From assembly GCF_900101465.1 (NCBI RefSeq), contig NZ_FMZM01000019.1:1-32278 (forward strand): DNA of 32,278 bases, read 5' to 3'. The notes under the pieces were generated by a model, which worked only from the letters and a program-made list of their open reading frames with translations, was not told the DNA's origin and did no database searches. The position numbers were made by a program, and so were the translations under genes. Origin of the DNA: Nocardioides lianchengensis (GTDB lineage: Bacteria; Actinomycetota; Actinomycetes; Propionibacteriales; Nocardioidaceae). This document shows positions 10,856 through 18,961 of the stretch, in pieces; the first letter of the stretch is position 1; every line of letters starts with the position of its first letter.

Positions 10856-11359
10856 CTACAGCCTCAGCACCCGGCCCGCCACGACCAGGTGCACCTCGTC
10901 GCAGGCGGCGCCGAACTCCTGGTTGACCGTGCCGAGCAGGTCGCGGAAGAGCCGACCCGAACGGTGCTCCGGCACCACACCCAGGCCGACCTCGTTGGTC
11001 ACCAGCACCACGTCGTCACCCAGCGCGGCGACCGCCTCCGCCGTGCGGGCGCCGACGTACGACGTGACCGCGGGCGCGGGCGCCTCCCAGAGCCCGGCGT
11101 CGTCGACCAGCCGGGTCAGCCAGGTGCCGAGGCAGTCGACCAGCACCGGACCGTCCGTCCGCAGCGCGGCCGCGAGGTCACCGGTCTCGAGCGTGGTCCA
11201 GGACCCCGGTCGCCGGGCCCTGTGGGCCTCGATCCGCGCCTGCCAGTCGACGTCGTCGCGCACCGGCCCGGGCGCGACGTAGGTCACCGGACCGTCCAGC
11301 AGCGACTCGGCGTGCCGCGACTTGCCCGACCGCACGCCGCCCGTCACGAGGATCTTCAT
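10856..11359 (-). CDS. cobU: Bifunctional adenosylcobinamide kinase / guanylyltransferase CobU
   Basis: A 167-residue cytoplasmic enzyme that phosphorylates adenosylcobinamide and then transfers GMP to it, making the substrate of CobS. The P-loop is GGVRSGKS at residues 7-14. His46 (EAHRARRP) falls at exactly the number of the guanylylated His46 in Salmonella CobU. VDCLGTWLTRL and VTNEVGLGVVPE are further family motifs. The gene runs opposite to the riboswitch operon and starts 2 bp from the divergent cobD start, so both promoters must overlap coding sequence. A GGGAG-like ribosome site lies a little far (about 9 nt) from the ATG. Confidence 0.95.
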   Translation of the reverse strand: MKILVTGGVRSGKSRHAESLLDGPVTYVAPGPVRDDVDWQARIEAHRARRPGSWTTLETGDLAAALRTDGPVLVDCLGTWLTRLVDDAGLWEAPAPAVTSYVGARTAEAVAALGDDVVLVTNEVGLGVVPEHRSGRLFRDLLGTVNQEFGAACDEVHLVVAGRVLRL

Positions 11360-11361
11360 CG

Positions 11362-12267
11362 ATGAGCTCTCCCTCGGCCGTGGGTCTGGTGATCGGCTAC
11401 GCCGCCGACAGTCTGCTCGGCGACCCGCGCCGCTGGCACCCGGTGGCCGGCTTCGGCCGGCTGGCCGGCGCCCTCGAGCGCCGGGTGTACGACGACCGCC
11501 GGGCGTCCGGCGTGCTGCACGTGGCCGTGCTGGTGGGCGGCGCCGCGCTGCTCGGCCGGTGCGCCGGCCGGGGTCCGCTGGTGACCGCGGTCGCGACCTG
11601 GGCCGTGCTCGGCGGCCGGTCGCTCGACCGCGAGGCCGCGGCCGTGCAGGCGCTGCTGGAGGCCGGCGACCTGCCCGGTGCCCGGCAGCGACTGACCCAC
11701 CTCGTCGGCCGGGACACCGCGACCCTCGACGAGAGCGGCGTGGCCCGCGCGGTGATCGAGTCGCTGGCCGAGAACACCTCCGACGCGGTCGTCGCCCCGC
11801 TGGTCTGGGGCGCGGTGGCCGGGCCGGCCGGGCTGCTGGCCCACCGGGCCTCGAACACCCTGGACGCGATGGTCGGGCACCGCTCGCCCCGCTACGAGCG
11901 GTTCGGCTGGGCCGCTGCCCGCCTCGACGACCTGCTCAACCTGCCGGGCTCGCGCCTGACCGCGGCGCTCGCGGTGCTGATCGCGGACGACCGGCCCGCC
12001 GCGGCCCGCGCCTGGCGCGAGGACGCCGGCGCCCACCCCAGCCCGAACGCCGGACCGGTCGAGGCGGCCTTCGCCGGAGCGCTGGGAGTCCGGCTCGGCG
12101 GGACGACGGTCTACGCCGGCCGCATCGAGGAGCGGCCGGTGCTGCACGGCGCGGGGCGCGAGGTGGCCGTCCACGACGTCACCCGCGCCCGTCGGCTGGC
12201 CCGGCGGGTCGACCTGGGCGCGCTCGTCGTGGCTGCAGCCACGACAACGCTCCGGCGACGTCGCTGA
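11362..12267 (+). CDS. cobD: Adenosylcobinamide-phosphate synthase CobD/CbiB
   Basis: A 301-residue integral membrane enzyme that attaches the aminopropanol (phosphate) arm to adenosylcobyric acid. Family marks: GYAADSLLGDPRRWHPV at the N-terminus, GRSLDREAAAV, LVGRDTATLDESGVARAVIESLAENTSDAVVAPL-type central region with the conserved ENTSD, then HRASNTLDAMVG and YERFGWAAARLDDLLNLP. Several hydrophobic helices. The name follows the Pseudomonas/aerobic convention; the Salmonella name is CbiB. Starts 2 bp from divergent cobU. Its last 89 bp overlap the convergent cobK gene, and the low-complexity end (TTTLRRRR) lies in that overlap. Confidence 0.94.
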   Translation: MSSPSAVGLVIGYAADSLLGDPRRWHPVAGFGRLAGALERRVYDDRRASGVLHVAVLVGGAALLGRCAGRGPLVTAVATWAVLGGRSLDREAAAVQALLEAGDLPGARQRLTHLVGRDTATLDESGVARAVIESLAENTSDAVVAPLVWGAVAGPAGLLAHRASNTLDAMVGHRSPRYERFGWAAARLDDLLNLPGSRLTAALAVLIADDRPAAARAWREDAGAHPSPNAGPVEAAFAGALGVRLGGTTVYAGRIEERPVLHGAGREVAVHDVTRARRLARRVDLGALVVAAATTTLRRRR

Positions 12268-12934
12268 CCGTCTCCACCCCGGGGGGCGGAGCCGGCCGGC
12301 GCACGACGACGACCGGGATCCCGAGCTCGTCCGCCGCGTCCAGCTTGGGCCGGGTGTGGTCGCCGCCGGAGTCCTTGGTGACCAGGACGTCGACCCGGTG
12401 CTCCGCCATCAGCCGCCGCTCGCCGGCGAGCTCGTAGGGCCCGCGGCTCCGCAGCAGCGTCCACGCCGGAGGCAGCTCGAGCTCCGGCTCGTCGACCACC
12501 CGGGTGAGCACCGCACGCTCACCGAGGGCCGGGACGAACCGGTGCAGCTCGGTCCGCCCCACGGTCAGGAACGGCCGCTCCCCGAGCGCCGCCGTCGCGG
12601 CCGCCGCCTCCTCGTGGGTGTCGACCAGCGTCCAGCCGGCGCGCGGCGCCCAGCCGGGCCGCGCCAGCCGCAGCAGCGGTACGTCGACCTGCGCCGCGCT
12701 GGCCGAGATCCGGGCCGCGAAGGGATGGGTCGCGTCCACGACGGCGTCGTACGACGAGGCGTGCGCGCGCAGCGCCTCGGGTCCCCCGAACCCGCCGACC
12801 CGCACCGCGCCCACCGGCAGCCGCGGCCGCGCGACCCGGCCCGCGAGCGACGAGACCACCTCGTCGCCGGCCTCCACCAGCGCGGCGGCGAGCGCGCGGG
12901 CCTCGGCCGTGCCGCCCAGGATCAGCACCCTCAC
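12179..12934 (-). CDS. cobK: Precorrin-6A reductase CobK
   Basis: A 251-residue NADPH-dependent enzyme that reduces precorrin-6A to precorrin-6B. It begins with the Rossmann-like RVLILGGTAEARALA. Other motifs: DATHPFAARIS near residue 90, FLTVGRTELHRF near 150, and LVTKDSGGDHTRPKLDAA near 200. The final ~18 residues (QPRRARPGRP...) look like a low-complexity extension beyond the usual end and lie wholly within the overlap with cobD. The GTG start overlaps the cobQ stop (GTGA). It is the last gene of the cobN-cobF-cobQ-cobK unit. Confidence 0.93.
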   Translation of the reverse strand: MRVLILGGTAEARALAAALVEAGDEVVSSLAGRVARPRLPVGAVRVGGFGGPEALRAHASSYDAVVDATHPFAARISASAAQVDVPLLRLARPGWAPRAGWTLVDTHEEAAAATAALGERPFLTVGRTELHRFVPALGERAVLTRVVDEPELELPPAWTLLRSRGPYELAGERRLMAEHRVDVLVTKDSGGDHTRPKLDAADELGIPVVVVRRPAPPPGVETVSDVAGALSWLQPRRARPGRPAGPADGRG

Positions 12935-14301
12935 CGGACGGCCAGCCCCAGCAGCGCGTCCACGTCGAGGTGCTCCTCGACCAGGTCGCCGAGCAGGTCC
13001 AGGCGGCGCTCGCGGGCGGCCGGGAACGACGCGCGGGAGGTCACCCCGAGGGCGGCGGCGAGGAAGGCCGCGCGCTGCGCGTCGTCCTCCAGCGAGCCGT
13101 GCACCATGGTGCCGGCCGCTGGCCCGTCGGTGAGCGTGCCGGTGACCCGCCCGTGGTGGATCTCGTAGCCGCCCGCGGGGTGCAGGCGCAGCACCTTCTC
13201 CGGCCCGAACTCGGTGGCCAGGTCGAGCAGCCCCAGCCCCGCGACGGTGGTGGGCGGCCCCTCGACTCCGTGCGGGTCGGCGACGGTCCGCCCGAGCATC
13301 TGGCAGCCACCGCAGATCCCCAGCACCGGCCGCCCGGCCGCGGCGTGCGCGAGCACCGCCTGGTCGAGGCCGCGCGAGCGCAGCCAGGCCAGGTCCGCGA
13401 TGGTGGCGCGGGTGCCCGGCAGCACCACCAGGTCGGCGTCGCGCAGGTCCCGCGGGGCGCTCGCGAAGACCACGTCCAGGTCCGGCTCCAGGCCGAGAGC
13501 GTCGACGTCGGTGAAGTTGCTGATCCGCGGGAAGCGGACGACAGCCACCCGCCGGGTGCCGGAGGTTCCCGACCGCCGCCCCTCCAGGTCGAGCGCGTCC
13601 TCGCTGTCCAGCCACAGGTCGGGGTGCCACGGCAGCACGCCGTACGACGGCCGCCCGGTGCGCGCCTCGAGCTCGTCGAGGCCCGGACGCAGCAGGTCGA
13701 GGTCGCCGCGGAACTTGTTGACCACCCAGCCCGCCACCAGCGCCGCGTCGTCCTCGTCGAGCAGCGCCAGGGTGCCGACAAACGCCGCGAACACCCCGCC
13801 CCGGTCGATGTCGCCGACCACCACGGTCGGCAGGCCCGCGTGCCGGGCCAGGCCCATGTTCACGTAGTCGCCCCGGCGCAGGTTGATCTCGGCCGGGCTG
13901 CCCGCGCCCTCCGCGACCACGACGTCGTAGCGCGCGGCGAGGTCGTCGTACGCCGCGTGCGCGGCCCGCGCGAGGTGGGCGCGCCCGGTCTCCCAGTCGG
14001 CCGAGGAGACCGTGCCGGCGGGCTGCCCCATCACCACGACGTGGCTGCGCCGGTCGCTGCCCGGCTTCAGCAGCACCGGGTTCATCGCCGCCTCCGGCTC
14101 GGCCCGCGCCGCCAGCGCCTGGACCCACTGCGCGCGCCCGATCTCGGCGCCGTTCGCGGTCACCATCGAGTTGTTCGACATGTTCTGCGCCTTGTACGGC
14201 GCCACCCGCACCCCGCGGCGCACGAACGCCCGGCACAGGCCGGTCGTCACGATGCTCTTGCCCGCGTCCGAGGTCGTGCCGGCGACGAGGATCCCGCTCA
14301 C
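12931..14301 (-). CDS. cobQ: Adenosylcobyric acid synthase (glutamine-hydrolysing) CobQ/CbiP
   Basis: A 456-residue ATP- and glutamine-dependent amidotransferase that amidates four carboxylates (b, d, e, g) of adenosylcobyrinic a,c-diamide. The N-terminal dethiobiotin-synthetase-like domain carries the P-loop GTTSDAGKS at about residues 7-15, YKAQNMSNN, MNPVLLKPGSDR and EGAGSPAEINL. The C-terminal class I GATase domain has the nucleophile Cys in GICGGCQMLG (many homologues have Tyr at the second Cys) and the later GTMVHGSLED, which carries the conserved His. Slightly shorter than the common ~485-500 residues but complete. GTGA overlaps on both sides couple it to cobF and cobK. Confidence 0.95.
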   Translation of the reverse strand: MSGILVAGTTSDAGKSIVTTGLCRAFVRRGVRVAPYKAQNMSNNSMVTANGAEIGRAQWVQALAARAEPEAAMNPVLLKPGSDRRSHVVVMGQPAGTVSSADWETGRAHLARAAHAAYDDLAARYDVVVAEGAGSPAEINLRRGDYVNMGLARHAGLPTVVVGDIDRGGVFAAFVGTLALLDEDDAALVAGWVVNKFRGDLDLLRPGLDELEARTGRPSYGVLPWHPDLWLDSEDALDLEGRRSGTSGTRRVAVVRFPRISNFTDVDALGLEPDLDVVFASAPRDLRDADLVVLPGTRATIADLAWLRSRGLDQAVLAHAAAGRPVLGICGGCQMLGRTVADPHGVEGPPTTVAGLGLLDLATEFGPEKVLRLHPAGGYEIHHGRVTGTLTDGPAAGTMVHGSLEDDAQRAAFLAAALGVTSRASFPAARERRLDLLGDLVEEHLDVDALLGLAVR

Positions 14302-15017
14302 GCGGCCGGCCCCCGCAGCAGGCACACGTCCATCACCCAGCCGTCCACGGCGCGCGCGGCGTCCCGGGCCGCCACCAACGAGGACCGCACCGAGCCGACC
14401 CGGCCGGCCACCAGCCGCTCCCCCGGCGCGCCCAGGTTGGCGCCCCACCAGATCGACCAGTCGTCGAGCCCGTCGAGGTGGTCGACGCCGGAGGTCAGCA
14501 TCACGACGCAGTTGCGCTGGCCCGCGGCCACGTCGTCGGCCAGCCGTCGGGCGGTCGTGACGTGCACCGGCTGACCGACCTCGTGCAGGACGATGCCGTG
14601 CCGCGCGGCCAGCAGCGACGGGGCACCGATCCCCGGGACCACCTCGACCGGCAGGCCGAGGGCGGCGGTCAGCCGCAGCGTCGAGTCGTAGAGCGACGGG
14701 TCGCCCCACACGAGGATCGCCGGGTCCCCCGCGCGCGACGCCACGACGTCGCGCAGCGCGGCCACCCGCGCGGCGTGCCAGTCGTGCACGGCACCGGCGT
14801 AGTCGGCCGGGTCCCGGTCCCGCTCCGGGTCGCGGACCACGACGAACGGCAGGTCGCCGTACGCCCGGCAGACCGCGGCCCGGACGTCGACCAGCGGGTC
14901 CTCGTCGGACTTGCGGAACGCCACGACGTACGACGACGCGGCGAGCGCGGCGGCCGCCTCGGGGGTGACGTGCTGCGGCCCCATCCCGAAGCCGACCACC
15001 CGCAGGGTGCGCGTCAC
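14298..15017 (-). CDS. cobF: Precorrin-6A synthase (deacetylating) CobF
   Basis: A 239-residue SAM-dependent methyltransferase that methylates C-1 of precorrin-5 and releases acetate, giving precorrin-6A. It opens RTLRVVGFGMGPQHVTPEAAAAL, the tetrapyrrole-methylase fold start. It also has VAFRKSDEDPLVDVR, the central WGDPSLYDSTLRL (GDP motif) and EVVPGIGAPSLLAARHGI. CobF occurs only in the aerobic (late cobalt insertion) pathway, so the organism makes cobalamin aerobically. The GTG start overlaps the cobN stop and its stop overlaps the cobQ start. Finding cobF beside cobK matches its substrate order: CobF makes what CobK reduces. Confidence 0.93.
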   Translation of the reverse strand: MTRTLRVVGFGMGPQHVTPEAAAALAASSYVVAFRKSDEDPLVDVRAAVCRAYGDLPFVVVRDPERDRDPADYAGAVHDWHAARVAALRDVVASRAGDPAILVWGDPSLYDSTLRLTAALGLPVEVVPGIGAPSLLAARHGIVLHEVGQPVHVTTARRLADDVAAGQRNCVVMLTSGVDHLDGLDDWSIWWGANLGAPGERLVAGRVGSVRSSLVAARDAARAVDGWVMDVCLLRGPAA

Positions 15018-18000
15018 CGGTCCTCCAGGTCGCCCTCGAGGTCGAGGTAGACCTGCTGCATCGCGGCCAGCACGTCCGGGTCCGGGGACTCCCACAGGCC
15101 GCGGTCGGCGGCCTCGTGCAGCTTCTCGACGATGCCGCGCAGCGCCCAGGGGTTCGACTTCTTCATGAACTCCTGATTGGTCTCGTCGAGGACGTACTCC
15201 TTCGCGAGCGTGTCGTACATCCAGTCGTGCACGACGCCGGTCGTGGCGTCGAAGCCGAAGAGGTAGTCGACGGTCGCGGCCAGCTCGAAGGCGCCCTTGT
15301 AGCCGTGCCGCTGCATCGCGCCGATCCAGCGCGGGTTGACCACCCGGGCGCGGAAGACCCGGTTGGTCTCCTCCTGCAGCGTCCGGGTCCGCACGGCGTC
15401 CGGCGTGGTCGAGTCGCCGACGTACGCCTCCGGCGCGGAGCCGGTCAGCGCGCGCACGGTCGCGACCATGCCGCCGTGGTACTGGAAGTAGTCGTCGCTG
15501 TCGGCGATGTCGTGCTCGCGGGTGTCGATGTTCTTCGCCGCCACCTTGATCCGGCGGTACGACGTCCGCATGTCCTCGGCCGCCGCGACACCGTCCAGGT
15601 CGCGGCCGTAGGCGAACCCGCCCCAGGCCGTGTAGACCTCGGCCAGGTCGTCGTCCGAGCGCCAGCTGCCGGACTCGATCAGCTGCAGGATGCCGGCGCC
15701 GTACGAGCCGGGCTTGGAGCCGAAGATCCGGGTCGTGGCGCGCCGCAGGTCGCCGTGCTCGGCCAGGTCGGCCTGGGCGTGCTTGCGCACGAAGTTCATC
15801 TCCAGCGGCTCTTCGAGCCCCGCGACCAGCTGCACCGCGTCGTCGAGCATGGCCACGACGTGCGGGAACGCGTCGCGGAAGAACCCGCTGATCCGCACCG
15901 TGACGTCGATCCGCGGCCGCCCCAGCTCCTCGAGGGGGACGACGTGCAGGTCGCTGACCCGCCGCGACGCCTCGTCCCACTCCGGGCGGACGCCCAGCAG
16001 CGCCAGCACCTCGGCGACGTCGTCACCCGAGGTGCGCATCGCGCTGGTGCCCCAGACGCTCAACCCGACCGAGTCGGGGTAGGAGCCGGTGTCGTCGAGG
16101 TAGCGCTGGAGCAGCGAGTCGGCCATCGCCACCCCGGTCTGCCAGGCCAGCCGGCTCGGGACCGCACGCGGGTCGACGGTGTAGAAGTTGCGGCCGGTCG
16201 GCAGCACGTTCACCAGCCCGCGCAGCGGGCTCCCGCTCGGGCCGGCCGCGATGAAGCCGCCGTCGAGCGCGTGCAGGACGGCGTCCAGCTCGTCGGTGGT
16301 GCGGGCCAGCCGGGGCACCACCTGCGTCGCCGCGAAGGCCAGCACCCGCTGGACCTCCGGGTCGTCGTGGAGCCCGGCGGCCGCGTCGACGGACCAGGCG
16401 GCGTCCTCCATGCCCTGCACCAGCGCGCGGGCCTGGCGCTCGATCTCGTCGACCGCGCCCACGGCCTCGGCGTTCTCCTTGAGGCCGAGCGCCGCCCGCA
16501 GCCCGGGTACGGCGGCGGACTCGCCGCCCCACACCTGGGACGCGCGCAGGATGGCCAGCACCAGGTTGACCCGGGCCTCGCCGTCCGGCGCCTGGCCGAG
16601 CACGTGCAGGCCGTCGCGGATCTGGGCGTCCTTGATCTCGCAGAGCCAGCCGTCGACGTGCAGCAGGAAGTCGTCGAACTCGGCGTCCTCGGGGCGCTCG
16701 TCGAGCCCGAGGTCGCGGTGCATCTCGGCGGCGTGCATCAGCTGCCAGATCTCGCCGCGGACCGCCGGCAGCTTGGCCGGGTCCATGGCGGCGATGTTGG
16801 CGTGCTCGTCGAGGAGCTGCTCGAGCCGCGCGATGTCGCCGTACGACTCGGCCCGGGCCATCGGCGGGATCAGGTGGTCGACGATGGTCGCGTGGGCGCG
16901 GCGCTTGGCCTGCGCGCCCTCGCCCGGGTCGTTGACCAGGAACGGGTAGATCAGCGGCAGGTTGCCGATCGCCTGGTCGGTGGCGCACTCCGCCGAGAGC
17001 GCGGCGTTCTTGCCGGGCAGCCACTCCATCGAGCCGTGCTTGCCCAGGTGGACCACCGCGTGGGCCCCGAAGGCGTGCTCCACCCAGCGGTACGCCGCCA
17101 GGTAGTGGTGGCTCGGCGCCAGGTCGGGGTCGTGGTAGATCGCGACCGGGTTCTCGCCGAAGCCGCGCGGCGGCTGGATCAGCAGCACGACGTTGCCGGC
17201 CTGGATGGTCGCGAGCACGATCTCGCCGGCGTCGTTGACGAACAGCGTGCCCGGGGACTCGCCCCAGGCCTCGACCATGTCGCCCTTCAGCGCGGCGGGC
17301 AGGTCGGCGGTCCAGGCGTCGTAGTCGGCCTTGGTGATCCGCACGTGGGCGTCGGTGAGCTGGGCGCTGGTCAGCCACTCCTCGTCCTGGCCGCCCGCGT
17401 CGATGAGCGCGTGGATCAGGGTGTCGCCGGCCTCGGTGTCGTCCTCCAGCTCCAGCCCGGGGATGGCCCCGACCGGACCCAGGTCGTAGCCCGCGTCGCG
17501 CATCCGGCGCAGCAGCCGGATCGTCGACACCGGGGTGTCCAGGCCGACGGCGTTGCCGACCCGCGAGTGCTTCGTCGGGTAGGCGCTCAGCATCAGCGCG
17601 ACCTTGCGCTCGGCCGGCGGGACGTGGCGGAGGCGGGCGTGGTTGACCGCGATCCCGGCCACCCGCGCGCAGCGCTCGGCGTCGGCGACGTAGCGCGGCA
17701 GCCCGTCCTCGTCGACCTCCTTGAACGAGAACGGCGCGGTGATGATCCGGCCGTCGAACTCCGGGATCGCCACCTGGGTGGCCGAGTCGAGCGGCGTGAC
17801 GCCGTCGTCGGAGGCCTCCCACTCGGCGCGGCTGCTGGTCAGGCACAGACCCTGGAGGACCGGGATGTCGAGGGCGGCGATCCGCTCCACGTCCCAGGCC
17901 TCGTCGTCGCCGCCCGCGCTCGCCGTGGCGGGCTTCGAGCCGCCGGCGGCCAGCACGGTCACCACCAGGGCGTCCAGGGTGCGGAACGCGTCGTACAGCT

Positions 18001-18811
18001 CGTCGGGCGCGGAGCGCAGCGAGCCGGCGAAGATCGGGACGCCGACGGCCTGCCCGGTCGCGTCGACCGCGTCGGCCAGCGCCTGCACGAAGGCGGTGTT
18101 CCCGCTCGCCTCGTGGGCGCGGTAGTAGAGGATCCCCACCCGTGGGGTCTCGATACGCTCGCTGGCGCTCGCTACTCGACCAACGACGTTCGTCGGTACT
18201 GGACCAACGACGTTCGTCGGTCGAGTAGCCCCCGAGGAACGAGGGGGCGGATCGCTCGTCGGTCGAGTAGCCCCCGAGGAACGAGGGGGGGCCTCGCTCG
18301 TCGGTCGAGTAGCCCCCGAGGAACGAGGGGGGGCCTCGCTCGTCGGTCGAGTAGCCCCCGAGGAACGAGGGGGCGTATCGAGACCCCTCTCGCCGTACCC
18401 CCACTCCGGCAGCGCCGCCGGCGGCTCGAACCCCTCGCCGGTGAGCAGCACGGTGTCGGAGAGGAACGCGTGCAGCTGGGCCAGGTTGGCCGGGCCGCCC
18501 TCGGCGAGGTAGCGGTGTGCCTCGGCCGCGGTGCCGATCGGGACGCTGGACAGCTCCATCAGCTCGGCGCTCGGCTGCTGCTCGCCGCCGAGGACCACCA
18601 TCGGCATGCCCGTCTGGGCGACCCGCCGGAAGCCGCTGCAGAGGTCCTGCGGCGAGCCGAGGATCCGGCCGACGACCAGGTCGCAGCCCTCGATCACCTC
18701 GGCCATCGACTGGTGCCCGGGTCGGGCCGGGTTGGCCCAGACGTAGTCGGCACCGCTGGCGCGGGCGGAGAGCAGGTCGGTGTCGGACGTCGACAGCAGC
18801 GCGATGCGCAC
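15014..18811 (-). CDS. cobN: Cobaltochelatase subunit CobN with an 80-residue repeat-derived insert
   Basis: A 1265-residue large chelatase subunit that inserts Co2+ into hydrogenobyrinic a,c-diamide with ATP-using partner subunits (CobS/T or ChlI/D type) not present here. Family motifs: GILYYRAHEASGNTAFVQAL, LMLSAYPTKHSRVGNAVGLDTP, HLGKHGSMEWLPGK, VNDPGEGAQAKRRAHA, FQYHGGMVATVRALTG and MKKSNPWALRGIVEKL. Residues 143-222 are a foreign-looking Pro/Ser/Arg/Thr-rich block encoded by an exactly 240-bp element. Removing it joins WGYGER to PRVGILYY and gives ~1185 residues, as usual for the family. The insert lies in the variable linker after the N-terminal domain and has no stop codon. The GTG start is 5 nt after GGAGG. 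A B12 riboswitch precedes it. Confidence 0.95.
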   Translation of the reverse strand: MRIALLSTSDTDLLSARASGADYVWANPARPGHQSMAEVIEGCDLVVGRILGSPQDLCSGFRRVAQTGMPMVVLGGEQQPSAELMELSSVPIGTAAEAHRYLAEGGPANLAQLHAFLSDTVLLTGEGFEPPAALPEWGYGERGLDTPPRSSGATRPTSEAPPRSSGATRPTSEAPPRSSGATRPTSDPPPRSSGATRPTNVVGPVPTNVVGRVASASERIETPRVGILYYRAHEASGNTAFVQALADAVDATGQAVGVPIFAGSLRSAPDELYDAFRTLDALVVTVLAAGGSKPATASAGGDDEAWDVERIAALDIPVLQGLCLTSSRAEWEASDDGVTPLDSATQVAIPEFDGRIITAPFSFKEVDEDGLPRYVADAERCARVAGIAVNHARLRHVPPAERKVALMLSAYPTKHSRVGNAVGLDTPVSTIRLLRRMRDAGYDLGPVGAIPGLELEDDTEAGDTLIHALIDAGGQDEEWLTSAQLTDAHVRITKADYDAWTADLPAALKGDMVEAWGESPGTLFVNDAGEIVLATIQAGNVVLLIQPPRGFGENPVAIYHDPDLAPSHHYLAAYRWVEHAFGAHAVVHLGKHGSMEWLPGKNAALSAECATDQAIGNLPLIYPFLVNDPGEGAQAKRRAHATIVDHLIPPMARAESYGDIARLEQLLDEHANIAAMDPAKLPAVRGEIWQLMHAAEMHRDLGLDERPEDAEFDDFLLHVDGWLCEIKDAQIRDGLHVLGQAPDGEARVNLVLAILRASQVWGGESAAVPGLRAALGLKENAEAVGAVDEIERQARALVQGMEDAAWSVDAAAGLHDDPEVQRVLAFAATQVVPRLARTTDELDAVLHALDGGFIAAGPSGSPLRGLVNVLPTGRNFYTVDPRAVPSRLAWQTGVAMADSLLQRYLDDTGSYPDSVGLSVWGTSAMRTSGDDVAEVLALLGVRPEWDEASRRVSDLHVVPLEELGRPRIDVTVRISGFFRDAFPHVVAMLDDAVQLVAGLEEPLEMNFVRKHAQADLAEHGDLRRATTRIFGSKPGSYGAGILQLIESGSWRSDDDLAEVYTAWGGFAYGRDLDGVAAAEDMRTSYRRIKVAAKNIDTREHDIADSDDYFQYHGGMVATVRALTGSAPEAYVGDSTTPDAVRTRTLQEETNRVFRARVVNPRWIGAMQRHGYKGAFELAATVDYLFGFDATTGVVHDWMYDTLAKEYVLDETNQEFMKKSNPWALRGIVEKLHEAADRGLWESPDPDVLAAMQQVYLDLEGDLEDR
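18146..18385. repeat. Composite REP/MITE-like element inserted in frame in cobN (240 bp)
   Basis: The element is bounded by inverted ends: GGTCTCGATACGC at the left and GCGTATCGAGACC at the right. The left part (18146-18181) is an imperfect palindrome, GGTCTCGATACGCTCG...CTACTCGACC. Next comes AACGACGTTCGTCGGT twice, 24 bp apart (18182, 18206). Then GGTCGAGTAGCCCCCGAGGA appears four times with an exact 42-bp period (starts 18219, 18261, 18303, 18345). Its 240 bp equal 80 codons. On the cobN strand the sequence is read in a frame without stops, although the other strand contains repeated TAG. The core matches the repeat that begins at 32258. Confidence 0.93.
18219..18373. repeat. Tandem array, 42-bp unit x 4, coding a 14-residue repeat
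   Basis: Four copies begin at 18219, 18261, 18303 and 18345. Each copy encodes PPRSSGATRPTS on the cobN strand, followed by EA, EA, DP or N. Inside each unit CCCCCGAGG and the following CGAGGGGG can form a short hairpin. The two middle spacers are identical, suggesting recent tandem duplication. Confidence 0.93.
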
Positions 18812-18821
18812 GGTGGCCTCC

Positions 18822-18952
18822 TCGGGGTTCTCGCCCCGGCGTAGATGGCGGAGTCCCGTGGCCAGTGTCTGGCTTCGGCCCGTGCCCGGGCCTCACAGTG
18901 GCGGAACCGCCCCGGGATCTCACCGGGTTCCTGCGCCACGAGACGTGTGGTG
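18822..18952 (-). ncRNA. Cobalamin (AdoCbl-type) riboswitch upstream of cobN
   Basis: Read on the minus strand, the core is clear: GGAACCCGGTGAGATCCCGG, GGCGGTTCCGCCACTGTGA, and GAAGCCAGACACTGGCC. After the core, CGGGG pairs with CCCCG around CGAGAA, ending 1-2 nt before the GGAGG ribosome site of cobN. This mirrors the first riboswitch and suggests translational control of cobN-cobF-cobQ-cobK by cobalamin. Ends estimated by eye. Confidence 0.92.
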
Positions 18953-18955
18953 CGA

Positions 18956-18961
18956 AGCCTA
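18956..18961 (-). promoter_or_regulatory. -10 box of the cobN riboswitch transcript, overlapping a stop codon
   Basis: TAGGCT reads on the minus strand from 18961 to 18956, just before the riboswitch. Its first three bases are the TAG stop codon of the upstream metallophosphoesterase-like gene, so the promoter starts inside that gene. The same hexamer serves the first riboswitch. Confidence 0.55.

Noticed and set aside
12970..14574. 534-codon plus-strand frame
   Set aside because: Antisense of cobQ; no domain signal.
18219..18373. Four regular repeats considered as a CRISPR array
   Set aside because: Period is constant at 42 bp with nearly identical sequence between repeat cores, so there are no unique spacers; no cas genes; lies inside an open coding frame.
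15116..18844. Open frame of 1242 codons antisense to cobN
   Set aside because: Shadow of cobN in GC-rich DNA: composition dominated by R, V, D, G, P with no recognisable domain, while the opposite strand encodes a full CobN.
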